64,000 bases of DNA from Marivivens donghaensis. GTDB lineage: Bacteria; Pseudomonadota; Alphaproteobacteria; Rhodobacterales; Rhodobacteraceae. The translations under genes and the position numbers were made by a program. Where the stretch lies: the NCBI RefSeq assembly GCF_030410045.1, contig NZ_JAUFRA010000004.1, forward strand, positions 62,001 through 126,000, given 5' to 3'. Shown here one piece after another: positions 1 to 8,580 of the stretch. Under the pieces are notes generated by a model that was given only the letters and a program-made list of their open reading frames with translations, was not told the DNA's origin and made no database searches. Position 1 is the first letter of the stretch, and every line of letters begins with the position of its first letter.

Positions 1-35
1 CGGGGTGTTAACCATCGACGAAATAGTTTTTCACG

Positions 36-821
36 ATGCGGAAAATGTCGATGAAACAGAAAGTCGGATCAGTTCAATCGGTGCAGCGGGCCATGACCCT
101 GCTCAAGGCCCTTGCGGCGTCAGATGAAGGTCACCGCGTCAGCGATCTTGCCAAGGGTGCGGGCCTCGCTGTGTCCACCACCCACCGTCTGTTGACCACA
201 CTCGAAATCGACAACTTTGCCTACTTCGATCCAGAGCGTGCGCTCTGGCACATCGGGCGCGAGGCCTACTCTGTCGGATCGGCCTATGTGCAGAAATATA
301 ACTTCGTAACCCCCGCCTTGCCCTACCTGCGAAAACTGCGGGACGAGACACGCGAAACCGCGAACCTCGGCGTGCTTGACGGAGAGCAAATTGTTACGAT
401 TTCTCAAGTAGAAAGCCGCGAAATCGTCCGCGCCATTTCCCCCACAGGCGGGCGCGTTCCGGCCTTTTGTTCGGGCATGGGTAAGGCCATTTTGGCGACG
501 TGGTCAGACAATCAAATCGAACGCTTTGCAGAGCGGGCAGGGTTCCACCCAATGACCCCTCGGTCGCACCGAAACCTCGACACATTGATGACCGAAATCC
601 GCCACATCCGCGAGGTCGGATATGCCGTCGATGACGAAGAACACGCCGCTGGTTTGCGCTGCGTTGCGGCGGTGGTTTTGTCGCGGGCAGAGGATGCAGT
701 CTGCGCGATTTCCGTCTCTGCACTCTCTTCGCGCCTTTCCCCTGATCGCATCAGCGAAGTCGGCGTTCGCATCCGCGATATGGCACAATCATTGACAGAA
801 TCGCTGCGCGGAACCGCTTAA
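36..821 (+). CDS. IclR family transcriptional regulator
   Basis: A 261-residue IclR-type regulator. Residues about 12-75 form the winged helix-turn-helix (SVQSVQRAMTLLKALAAS, then VSDLAKGAGLAVSTTHRLL). Residues about 90-255 form the effector-binding domain, with the family-typical segments FCSGMGKAILA and EHAAGLRCVAA. The ORF opens at 36, but an ATG at 48 is equally plausible; neither has a strong ribosome site. It lies 91 bp before glcDEF on the same strand, so it probably senses a C2 acid such as glyoxylate or glycolate. In Paracoccus denitrificans an IclR protein, BhcR, activates the beta-hydroxyaspartate-cycle genes, while a GntR protein, GlcR, represses glycolate oxidase. Whether this is BhcR depends on genes to the left of the window. 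Confidence 0.88.
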   Translation: MRKMSMKQKVGSVQSVQRAMTLLKALAASDEGHRVSDLAKGAGLAVSTTHRLLTTLEIDNFAYFDPERALWHIGREAYSVGSAYVQKYNFVTPALPYLRKLRDETRETANLGVLDGEQIVTISQVESREIVRAISPTGGRVPAFCSGMGKAILATWSDNQIERFAERAGFHPMTPRSHRNLDTLMTEIRHIREVGYAVDDEEHAAGLRCVAAVVLSRAEDAVCAISVSALSSRLSPDRISEVGVRIRDMAQSLTESLRGTA

Positions 822-912
822 TCGTCCATTTTTCCACTAGATGGAAAAACTGGAAAAATTGCGTTGGTCTTTCCGCGTTTCGGCCTATTGTTAAGTCAGG
901 GAGGACGAACCG

Positions 913-2343
913 ATGGACATGCCAATTCCAAGCGCAGAGATTTTGTCGCGCCGCGCAGATCATATAGCCGCGCTCAAATCCGTGGTGCCTGCGGACCGCG
1001 TGATTGAGGACGTGATTGGCCTGCGTGCCTACGAATGTGACGCACTCACTGCCTATCGCTGCACGCCCCTCGCCGTGGTTCTGCCCTGCAACACCGAAGA
1101 GGTCGCCGCCGTCCTGAAACTCTGCCATGACCGTGGCATCCCTGTCGTTCCACGCGGCGCTGGCACCTCACTCGCGGGTGGGTCGCTGCCGACGGCGGAC
1201 GCTGTTGTTGTCGGCGTTGCCCGTCTGACGGATGTGCTCGAAGTCGATTATGACGACCGCATCATGCGCATCCAAACTGGCCGCACGAACCTCTCTGTCA
1301 CCGCCGCAATCGAAGAGGACGGCTGGTTCTACGCCCCCGATCCATCGTCCCAGCTCGCCTGTGCGATCTCTGGCAACATCGGTATGAACTCTGGCGGGGC
1401 GCATTGCCTCAAATACGGGGTGACGGTTAACAACCTCTTGGGCCTGCGGATGGTGCTGATGGACGGCACGATCATCGACCTCGGTGGTGCTCATATGGAT
1501 GCAGGCGATATCGACCTTCTGCCCGTGGTCTGCGGTGCCGAAGGCCAGTTGGGTATCGTGACCGAAGCCACGCTGCGCATCCTGCCCAAACCCGAAGGCG
1601 CACGCCCTGTCATGGTGGCCTTCGGATCCTCCGCCGTCGCGGGCGCTTGCGTGTCCGACACCATTCAGGCGGGCATCGTCCCTGTTGCCATCGAATTCAT
1701 GGACCGCCCATGCATTGAAGCCTGCGAAGCTTTCGCCAAAGCGGGCTACCCCGATTGCGAGGCGCTTTTGATCATCGAGGTAGAGGGTTCTGACCGCGAA
1801 ATCGATCACCAACTTGCCCTGATCCGCGAGATTGCCGAACGCCATAACCCCGACGAAATCCGCGAAAGCCGTTCTGCCGATGAATCCGCCCGCATCTGGT
1901 TAGGCCGTAAATCGGCCTTTGGCGCGATGGGGCAGATCAATGACTACATGTGTCTCGACGGCACGATCCCTGTGTCTGAACTGCCCTACGTCCTCGAACG
2001 GATCGGCGAACTTTCCAAGGAATACGGCCTCGGCGTTGCGAACGTTTTCCACGCGGGCGACGGCAATATGCACCCGCTGATCCTCTTTGATGCGAATAAA
2101 CCTGGTGATCTCGAACGGTGCGAAGCGATGGGGGCTGATATCCTCCGCCTCTGCATTGAGGTCGGCGGCTGCCTCACGGGCGAACATGGCGTTGGCATCG
2201 AAAAACGCGACCTCATGCACGCGCAATTCAACGCCCAAGACCTAGAGGCGCAGATGATCGTTAAGGATGTGTTCGACCCGAAATGGCTCTTGAACGCGGC
2301 CAAAGTATTCCCGCTTGATGCGTCAGAGGCCCGCCGCGCATGA
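913..2343 (+). CDS. glcD: Glycolate oxidase FAD-binding subunit GlcD
   Basis: FAD-linked catalytic subunit of membrane-associated glycolate oxidase, converting glycolate to glyoxylate with electrons passed to GlcF. The 476 residues match the family length. The PCMH-type FAD-binding stretch VVPRGAGTSLAGGSLP lies near residue 80, and the C-terminal FAD-oxidase signature GEHGVGIEKR near residue 425. The start follows TCAGGGAGGA (896-905), a long purine ribosome site also complementary to the loop of the small RNAs at 60.6-61.0 kb. The stop overlaps the glcE start as ATGA, so the two are translationally coupled. Confidence 0.95.
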   Translation: MDMPIPSAEILSRRADHIAALKSVVPADRVIEDVIGLRAYECDALTAYRCTPLAVVLPCNTEEVAAVLKLCHDRGIPVVPRGAGTSLAGGSLPTADAVVVGVARLTDVLEVDYDDRIMRIQTGRTNLSVTAAIEEDGWFYAPDPSSQLACAISGNIGMNSGGAHCLKYGVTVNNLLGLRMVLMDGTIIDLGGAHMDAGDIDLLPVVCGAEGQLGIVTEATLRILPKPEGARPVMVAFGSSAVAGACVSDTIQAGIVPVAIEFMDRPCIEACEAFAKAGYPDCEALLIIEVEGSDREIDHQLALIREIAERHNPDEIRESRSADESARIWLGRKSAFGAMGQINDYMCLDGTIPVSELPYVLERIGELSKEYGLGVANVFHAGDGNMHPLILFDANKPGDLERCEAMGADILRLCIEVGGCLTGEHGVGIEKRDLMHAQFNAQDLEAQMIVKDVFDPKWLLNAAKVFPLDASEARRA

Positions 2344-3416
2344 CCCAAACCACATTCACCCCGACGACCGAAGACGAACTGTCCGACATTATCGCGTCTG
2401 CCATTGGGCCGTTCGACATCGTCGGCGGCGGCACGCGCCATACGCCTGCGGGCCATCAGCGTCTTTCGACCGCTGGGCTATCGGGCGTCCGCCTTTATGA
2501 ACCTGGTGCGCTGACCCTCGTGGCTGGGGCAGGGACCACAATGGCAGAGATCAACGCGCTCTTGGCGGATAACGGCCAGCGTCTGCCATTTGAGCCAATG
2601 GATCACCGCGCGGTTCTGGGCACCACAGGCGAACCAACACTCGGCGGGATGATCGCGCTGAACCACTGCGGTCCGCGCCGCGTTCAGGCGGGATCGGCCC
2701 GCGATATGCTCTTGGGCCTGCGGTTTGTCGATGGCAGCGGACGCATCGTGAAAAACGGTGGCCGCGTGATGAAAAACGTGACGGGCTATGACATTGCACG
2801 CCTTCATTGCGGGGCGCGTGGGAAACTTGGCGTGATGACCGAAATCTCGCTCAAGGTGCTGCCACTGCCCGAACGCACCGCCACTATGGCACTGGCCGAA
2901 CCATCACCCATCGCAGCGGTTGCGGGCTTGTCCAAAGCGCTCGGTTCCCCGTTCGAAGTCAACGGTGCCGCATGGCATCAGGGCCGTATTCTCCTTCGGG
3001 TCGAAGGGTTTAACGACTCCGTCAGCTATCGCGCCGACCAGCTCGCGGGCCTCCTACCGGGTCTGACCCTCGTCGATGAAAACCCATGGGACGATCTGCG
3101 CGACGCGCGTTTTGCGGCCACCACAGATCGCGACATTTGGCGCGTGTCCCTGCGGGCCAGCAACGGCGCGAAAGCGGCTGAGCGGCTGATGGGCATGGGC
3201 GTAGATGTGACCTTGGATTGGGGCGGTGCGCTCCTCTGGGCGAGCACGGATAACGGCTTTGACCTGCGTTCTGCCCTCGGCGGGCTACACGGACACGCCA
3301 CGCGTCTGCGCGGGGCAGGGGATGCGCCCGCGCTCGAACCCGCCGCTGACGGCGTTGCCCAACTGACCACTGCATTGCAAAAAGCCTACGACCCACGCGG
3401 GTTGTTCAACGGGTGA
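2340..3416 (+). CDS. glcE: Glycolate oxidase FAD-binding subunit GlcE
   Basis: Second flavin-type subunit of glycolate oxidase, 358 residues. It has a shorter FAD-binding fold than GlcD: GGGTRHTPAGHQ near residue 30, GTTGEPTLGGMIALN near residue 95, and KNGGRVMKNVTGYDIARL near residue 137, the last a GlcE hallmark. It overlaps glcD by 4 bp (ATGA) and glcF follows after 3 bp, so the three subunits form one operon and one complex. Family knowledge assigns it an essential but less well understood role in the holoenzyme. Confidence 0.94.
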   Translation: MTQTTFTPTTEDELSDIIASAIGPFDIVGGGTRHTPAGHQRLSTAGLSGVRLYEPGALTLVAGAGTTMAEINALLADNGQRLPFEPMDHRAVLGTTGEPTLGGMIALNHCGPRRVQAGSARDMLLGLRFVDGSGRIVKNGGRVMKNVTGYDIARLHCGARGKLGVMTEISLKVLPLPERTATMALAEPSPIAAVAGLSKALGSPFEVNGAAWHQGRILLRVEGFNDSVSYRADQLAGLLPGLTLVDENPWDDLRDARFAATTDRDIWRVSLRASNGAKAAERLMGMGVDVTLDWGGALLWASTDNGFDLRSALGGLHGHATRLRGAGDAPALEPAADGVAQLTTALQKAYDPRGLFNG

Positions 3417-3419
3417 TCC

Positions 3420-4694
3420 ATGAAAACTGAATTCACAGCAGAACAGCTCGCCATTCCCGCCATCGCGCGGTCCAACGAAATCCTGCGGTCCTGCGTCCAC
3501 TGCGGGTTCTGCACGGCGACCTGTCCGACCTATCAAATCCTTGGCGACGAAATGGATAGCCCCCGTGGGCGCATCTACCTGATCAAGGATATGCTGGAAA
3601 ACAACCGTCCTGCGGATGCGGAAACGGTCAAACACATCGACCGTTGTCTCGGCTGTCTGGCTTGCATGACGACTTGCCCGTCGGGGGTGCATTACGCGCA
3701 TCTCTTGGACCATGCTCGTAGCCATATTGAGGCGACCTATAAGCGCCCGCTCTTTGATCGGGTGCTGCGTTGGACGCTGGCGCGGATCATTCCATACCCG
3801 TCGCGGTTCCGCCTCGTACTGCGTGCGGCTCGTATCGGTCGCATCCTCGGCCCGCTTATGCCTGACCCACGTCTACGCGCCATGCTCGCGCTGGCCCCAG
3901 ACCGTATCGTGCCGCCCGCTGACCACGACCGCCCGCAAACCCACGCGGCCCAAGGCGCGGCTCGGAAACGCGTGGCCCTGATGACAGGCTGTGCGCAAAA
4001 GGCGCTCGATTCAGAGATCAACGCCGCCACCATCCGCCTTCTGACCCGCCTCGGCGTCGAAGTGGTCATTCCAGAGGGCGAAGGTTGCTGCGGTGCCATC
4101 GTCCACCACATGGGCCGCGAGTCCGAGAGCCACAGCTTTGCCCGTCAGAACATCCAGACATGGGCGCGTGAGATGGATGGCAAAGGGCTCGATGCGATCA
4201 TCATCAACACGTCGGGATGCGGCACCACGGTCAAGGACTACGGCCACACTTTCCGCAACACCGATCTGGCCGAAGATGCCGCGCGAGTGTCAGGCATCTG
4301 CCGCGATATTACCGAATTCCTCGCCACGCTGGACCTGCCCGAACAGCCAAAACAGAACATGCGCGTGACCTACCACGCGGCCTGTTCGCTCCAGCACGGC
4401 CAAAAGGTCAAAGACGCGCCAAAGGCGCTCTTGACCCGCGCAGGTTTCGACGTGGCAACGCCCAAGGATTCCCACCTCTGCTGTGGTTCTGCAGGCACCT
4501 ACAACCTCTTGCAGCCGGAAATCGCGAATGAACTCAAGGCCCGCAAGCTGGCAACGATCAACGACACCAAACCCGACGTGATCGTAGCAGGCAACATTGG
4601 CTGTATGACCCAGATCGGGTCAGGCGCAAACGTGCCCGTGTTCCACACGGTTCAATTGCTCGACTGGGCCTACGGCGGACCAAAGCCAGAGTAG
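3420..4694 (+). CDS. glcF: Glycolate oxidase iron-sulfur subunit GlcF
   Basis: Iron-sulfur subunit that carries electrons from the GlcD/GlcE flavins to the quinone pool at the inner membrane. Two ferredoxin-type 4Fe-4S motifs are visible, CVHCGFCTATCP near residue 26 and CLGCLACMTTCP near residue 79. Two cysteine-rich CCG domains follow (GCCGAIVHHMG near residue 223, CCGSAGTYN near residue 350). The length of 424 residues is normal. The stop codon lies inside the stem of a strong terminator, so the operon ends here. Confidence 0.95.
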   Translation: MKTEFTAEQLAIPAIARSNEILRSCVHCGFCTATCPTYQILGDEMDSPRGRIYLIKDMLENNRPADAETVKHIDRCLGCLACMTTCPSGVHYAHLLDHARSHIEATYKRPLFDRVLRWTLARIIPYPSRFRLVLRAARIGRILGPLMPDPRLRAMLALAPDRIVPPADHDRPQTHAAQGAARKRVALMTGCAQKALDSEINAATIRLLTRLGVEVVIPEGEGCCGAIVHHMGRESESHSFARQNIQTWAREMDGKGLDAIIINTSGCGTTVKDYGHTFRNTDLAEDAARVSGICRDITEFLATLDLPEQPKQNMRVTYHAACSLQHGQKVKDAPKALLTRAGFDVATPKDSHLCCGSAGTYNLLQPEIANELKARKLATINDTKPDVIVAGNIGCMTQIGSGANVPVFHTVQLLDWAYGGPKPE

Positions 4695-4714
4695 GGGACT
4701 ACTCTGGCCTTTTT
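4685..4714 (+). terminator. Rho-independent terminator of glcDEF
   Basis: A perfect 10-bp stem (GCCAGAGTAG / CTACTCTGGC) with loop GGGA is followed by CTTTTT. The glcF stop codon TAG is part of the left arm. The convergent SDR gene ends 7 bp further on. Confidence 0.9.
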
Positions 4715-4720
4715 GCCCGT

Positions 4721-5482
4721 TTACCCGCGTCCGATGAACGGCATCGCGGTCGCCATGATGGTCATGAACTGAACGTTCGTCTCTAGCGGCAGTCCCGCCA
4801 TATACATCACGCTCGTCGCGACTTGAGCCACGTCCATCGTCGGTTCGACCTTGATTGACCCATCCGCCTGCGCAATGCCCTTGGTCATCGGTGCAGCCAT
4901 TTCGGTCAGCGCATTGCCGATGTCGATCTGACCGCAAGCAATGTTGAACTGCCGCCCATCGAGGCTCAGCGTCTTTGTCAGCCCCGTCACCGCGTGTTTC
5001 GACATGGTGTAGGGCACCGATCCCACCCGTGGAGCATGGGCAGAGATCGACCCGTTGTTGATGATCCGTCCGCCCTGCGGCGACTGATGCCGCATCATCC
5101 CATAGGCCGCACGGGCACAGAGGAACATGCCCGTGATATTGATGTTCGACAGGTTAAGCCAATCTTCGACCTTGATCTCGTCGATATGCGCCGCAGGAAC
5201 GCCGACGCCTGCATTGTTGAACAACACATCGAGCCGCCCCCAGGTGTCGCGCAGCGTGGCAAAGCCCGCATTGACCTCGCTCGGCACGGTCACGTCGAAC
5301 GGCAGGACGAGCGCGTTCTCATGCCCCTGTGCCGTCTCGGTCAGCGTTTCCGCGCGGCGACCGACCAGAGCCACCCGCCAGCCGTTTTCCAGAAAATGAC
5401 GCGCCGTGGCCCGTCCGATGCCGCTCCCGGCCCCTGTGATCATGATTGTTTTCATCGTGTTATCGCCCAAGTCAGCCCCCAT
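4721..5482 (-). CDS. SDR family NAD(P)-dependent oxidoreductase
   Basis: Short-chain dehydrogenase/reductase. The Rossmann nucleotide site GAGSGIGR is near the N-terminus, NNAGVG near residue 92 stabilises the sheet, and the catalytic set is Ser in NGSISAHA with YTMSK further on. The ORF can start at 5482, where ATG overlaps the preceding gene's TAA (TAATG coupling), or at 5455 (MKTIMITG), which gives the more usual 244-residue SDR N-terminus. The substrate cannot be read from sequence. It forms a two-gene minus-strand unit with the upstream quinone oxidoreductase. Confidence 0.87.
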   Translation of the reverse strand: MGADLGDNTMKTIMITGAGSGIGRATARHFLENGWRVALVGRRAETLTETAQGHENALVLPFDVTVPSEVNAGFATLRDTWGRLDVLFNNAGVGVPAAHIDEIKVEDWLNLSNINITGMFLCARAAYGMMRHQSPQGGRIINNGSISAHAPRVGSVPYTMSKHAVTGLTKTLSLDGRQFNIACGQIDIGNALTEMAAPMTKGIAQADGSIKVEPTMDVAQVATSVMYMAGLPLETNVQFMTIMATAMPFIGRG

Positions 5483-6456
5483 TACACCGTCAGCAACACT
5501 GCGCCCGTTACACCGCCTGCTTCGATGGCGGCATGAGCCTCTGCGGCCTGCGCCAGTGGGAACCGACGCCAGACGTTCGGCTTGATCACACCGCGCTCTG
5601 CCGCATCGAAGACGGCCTTAGCCCGCATGCGATATTCGGCCTCGTCGACCGCATGGTTGGCAATAGTCGGGCGGGTGATGAACAGCGATCCCTTGGTGTT
5701 CAGCGTCGACATTTCGACCGCAGCAGGCGCGCCAGAGGATGCCCCCATCGACACCATCAACCCACGCGGGGCGAGGCAGTCGATGGACGTGTCAAACGTT
5801 GCACGCCCCACGCCGTCATAAACCACCTGAACCTTCGCGCCCTTGGTAAATGCGCTCACCTCTTCAACGATGTTATCTGTGCCCCAGATCAACACCAGAT
5901 CACAGCCCGCGGCCTTTGCCGATTCAACACTATGCGCACAAGACACAACGCCGATCACCGTCGCGCCGATTTCCTTGGCCAATGCGGTCAGGATCTGACC
6001 CACGCCGCCCGCAGCCCCGAAAACGAGGATCGTATCGCCCGCTTTGACTTCGCCTGTGGCGGTCAGCAGATATTCCGCCGTGATCCCCTTGAACAAAATC
6101 GCCGCCGCGTCCTCAAAACTCAGCGCCTCGGGGATTTTCACGGCCCGCGCCGCAGGGATATTGCGGGCAGAGGCATAGGCCCCAACAGGTCCCAGAATAT
6201 AGGCTATCCGATCGCCAACGCTGTAGCCCGTGACACCTTCGCCAATCGCCACAACCCGTCCAGCCCCCTCAAGCCCCAACCCATTCGGAACCGCAAACGG
6301 CGCTGTGCCCTTGCGCTGCATCACGTCGAGATAGTTGATCCCAATCGCCTCATGTTCGATCCGCAATTCTCCCGCTGCGGGGGCCACTGGTTCTACTTGA
6401 ACGGCGTGCAAAACCTCGGGTGCACCAGTTGTCTCCAACCTGATCACTGTATCCAT
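5482..6456 (-). CDS. Quinone oxidoreductase (zinc-independent MDR family)
   Basis: NADPH:quinone oxidoreductase-type protein of the medium-chain dehydrogenase superfamily, 324 residues, with a GroES-like N-terminal half and a Rossmann half carrying the nucleotide motif GAAGGVGQI near residue 149. No structural-zinc cysteine cluster is visible, as in QorA/crystallin-type members. The leader contains CAGGGAGGAGGAG (6464-6476) seven bases before the ATG. This is an exceptionally long Shine-Dalgarno region and a perfect 13-nt complement of the small-RNA loops at 60.6-61.0 kb. Confidence 0.88.
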   Translation of the reverse strand: MDTVIRLETTGAPEVLHAVQVEPVAPAAGELRIEHEAIGINYLDVMQRKGTAPFAVPNGLGLEGAGRVVAIGEGVTGYSVGDRIAYILGPVGAYASARNIPAARAVKIPEALSFEDAAAILFKGITAEYLLTATGEVKAGDTILVFGAAGGVGQILTALAKEIGATVIGVVSCAHSVESAKAAGCDLVLIWGTDNIVEEVSAFTKGAKVQVVYDGVGRATFDTSIDCLAPRGLMVSMGASSGAPAAVEMSTLNTKGSLFITRPTIANHAVDEAEYRMRAKAVFDAAERGVIKPNVWRRFPLAQAAEAHAAIEAGGVTGAVLLTV

Positions 6457-6463
6457 CGTCGGG

Positions 6464-6476
6464 CTCCTCCTCCCTG
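6464..6476 (-). promoter_or_regulatory. Extended Shine-Dalgarno of the quinone oxidoreductase, predicted sRNA target
   Basis: Read on the minus strand this is CAGGGAGGAGGAG, followed by CCCGACG and the ATG. It is identical to the conserved loop of the 60.6-61.0 kb array read on the opposite strand, so the array RNA can pair with it over 13 consecutive bases. The complementarity is seen directly; regulation is inferred. Confidence 0.5.
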
Positions 6477-6722
6477 TCTTTCGGAAACGCTAGCGACCGT
6501 TTGAACGGTTCACAATCATTTCCCTGAGGGAACTGGCGCAGCCCGCCACGATTGCCAGCGATTTCCGAAAATTCCTTCAGATAGGGCGACCCATCCACTG
6601 CTTTCGCACGACATTCCGCCCATAGGCCCCGTGGCTATGCGGTTGGCGGTATCTCCCCCCTTGCAAAACGGACCTTTCCCCTACATAGACAGGCGCTGAA
6701 CCCCACATAGGCTGCCTTTTCC

Positions 6723-8522
6723 ATGACCGACCTGTCCCACATCCGGAACTTCTCGATCGTTGCTCACATTGACCACGGTAAATCCACGCTTGCGGACCGT
6801 CTGATCCAGTCGACGCAAACCGTTGCTGACCGCGATATGAAGGCGCAGCTTCTCGACAGCATGGACATCGAACGCGAACGCGGCATCACCATTAAGGCGA
6901 ACACCGTCCGCATCGATTACCTCGCTGACAATGGTGAGAAATACGTTCTCAACCTGATCGACACTCCCGGACACGTCGACTTTGCCTATGAGGTCTCCCG
7001 CTCAATGCGCGCGGTTGAAGGCTCGCTCTTGGTCGTGGACTCGACCCAAGGCGTTGAGGCACAGACCCTCGCCAACGTCTATCAGGCCATCGACGCGAAC
7101 CATGAAATCGTGCCAGTCCTGAACAAGATCGACCTCCCCGCAGCAGACTGCGAACGCGTGGCGGAACAGATCGAAGACGTGATCGGCATCGACGCCTCTG
7201 AGGCGCTCCAAGTTTCTGCGAAATCTGGTATCGGCATCAAAGAAACGCTCGAAGCCATCGTCCACCGTCTGCCCGCCCCCAAAGGCGACCGCGATGCCCC
7301 GCTCAAGGCGATGCTCGTGGACTCGTGGTACGACAGCTACCTCGGCGTTGTGGTCCTCGTCCGTATCGTCGACGGCGTTCTGCGCAAGAACGACAAAGTC
7401 AAATTTATGTCCAACGGCACCGTCCACCACGTGGACCGTATCGGCGTTTTCAAACCCGCCATGCTCGCCGTTGATGAACTTGGACCGGGCGAGATCGGCT
7501 TCCTCACCGCATCGATCAAACAGGTGCGCGACACCCGCGTGGGTGACACCATCACCCACGACAAAAAGGGCGCCGACACACCGCTTCCGGGCTTTAAGCC
7601 GTCGATCCCTGTGGTCTTCTGCGGCCTCTTCCCCGTCGACTCCTCCGAATTCGAGGACATGCGCGACGCGATCGAAAAACTCGCCCTCAACGACGCTTCC
7701 TTCTCCTACGAGATGGAATCCTCTGCCGCCCTCGGCTTTGGTTTCCGCTGTGGCTTCCTCGGCCTTCTCCACCTCGAAGTGATCCGTGACCGCATTGAGC
7801 GCGAATATAATATCGACCTGATCACCACCGCGCCCTCCGTGGTCTATCACCTGCACATGAAATCGGGCGAAGTGCGCGACCTGCACAACCCCGCTGACAT
7901 GCCCGATCAGACCCTCATCGACCACATCGAAGAGCCCCGCATCAAAGCGACCATCCTCGTGCCCGATGAATACCTCGGTGACGTGCTCAAACTCTGTCAG
8001 GACCGCCGCGGCATCCAGCTGAACCTCACCTACGCAGGTTCTCGCGCGATGACCGAATACGACCTGCCCCTGAACGAGGTCGTCTTTGACTTCTACGACC
8101 GCCTGAAATCCGTGACCAAGGGCTATGCCTCCTTCGACTACCACCTTGTCGGTTACCGCGAGGATAACCTCGTCAAAATGTCGATCCTCGTGAACGAAGA
8201 ACCCGTGGACGCGCTCTCCATGCTGGTCCACCGTGACCGTGCCGAAACCCGTGGCCGCGCCATGTGTGAAAAGCTCAAGGACCTGATCCCGCGTCACATG
8301 TTCAAAATCCCGATCCAAGCGGCCATCGGCGCCAAGGTGATCGCCCGCGAAACCCTTTCCGCCATGCGCAAAGACGTGACGGCCAAGTGTTACGGCGGCG
8401 ACGCCACCCGTAAACGCAAACTTCTGGATAAACAGAAGGCGGGTAAGAAGAAGATGCGTCAGTTCGGCAAAGTCGAAATCCCGCAGGAAGCCTTCATCTC
8501 TGCGTTGAAAATGGACGATTGA
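6723..8522 (+). CDS. lepA: Elongation factor 4 (LepA)
   Basis: Ribosome-associated translational GTPase that back-translocates or remodels stalled ribosomes. All domains are present in 599 residues: the G domain with P-loop AHIDHGKSTLADR, switch II DTPGHVDF and NKIDLP, then EF-G-like domains, and the LepA-specific C-terminal region (RETLSAMRKDVTAKCYGGD, KRKLLDKQKAGKKKMR). The ATG at 6723 has no clear Shine-Dalgarno, only a C/T-rich leader. The gene is monocistronic with its own terminator. Confidence 0.98.
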   Translation: MTDLSHIRNFSIVAHIDHGKSTLADRLIQSTQTVADRDMKAQLLDSMDIERERGITIKANTVRIDYLADNGEKYVLNLIDTPGHVDFAYEVSRSMRAVEGSLLVVDSTQGVEAQTLANVYQAIDANHEIVPVLNKIDLPAADCERVAEQIEDVIGIDASEALQVSAKSGIGIKETLEAIVHRLPAPKGDRDAPLKAMLVDSWYDSYLGVVVLVRIVDGVLRKNDKVKFMSNGTVHHVDRIGVFKPAMLAVDELGPGEIGFLTASIKQVRDTRVGDTITHDKKGADTPLPGFKPSIPVVFCGLFPVDSSEFEDMRDAIEKLALNDASFSYEMESSAALGFGFRCGFLGLLHLEVIRDRIEREYNIDLITTAPSVVYHLHMKSGEVRDLHNPADMPDQTLIDHIEEPRIKATILVPDEYLGDVLKLCQDRRGIQLNLTYAGSRAMTEYDLPLNEVVFDFYDRLKSVTKGYASFDYHLVGYREDNLVKMSILVNEEPVDALSMLVHRDRAETRGRAMCEKLKDLIPRHMFKIPIQAAIGAKVIARETLSAMRKDVTAKCYGGDATRKRKLLDKQKAGKKKMRQFGKVEIPQEAFISALKMDD

Positions 8523-8550
8523 TCAACGCGCTAAGGTGTAGTTACATGAA

Positions 8551-8578
8551 AGCCGCTCCGGTTCGGGGCGGCTTTTTT
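8551..8578 (+). terminator. Rho-independent terminator of lepA
   Basis: A 10-bp stem (AGCCGCTCCG / CGGGGCGGCT, one G-T wobble) with loop GTT is followed by six T. It separates lepA from the AT-rich gene downstream. Confidence 0.9.
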
Positions 8579-8580
8579 GA

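Noticed and set aside
7002..8318. 438-codon antisense ORF in lepA
   Set aside because: It mirrors lepA in a GC-rich genome with a strong codon bias that leaves long antisense frames. It has no ribosome site and no recognisable domain.
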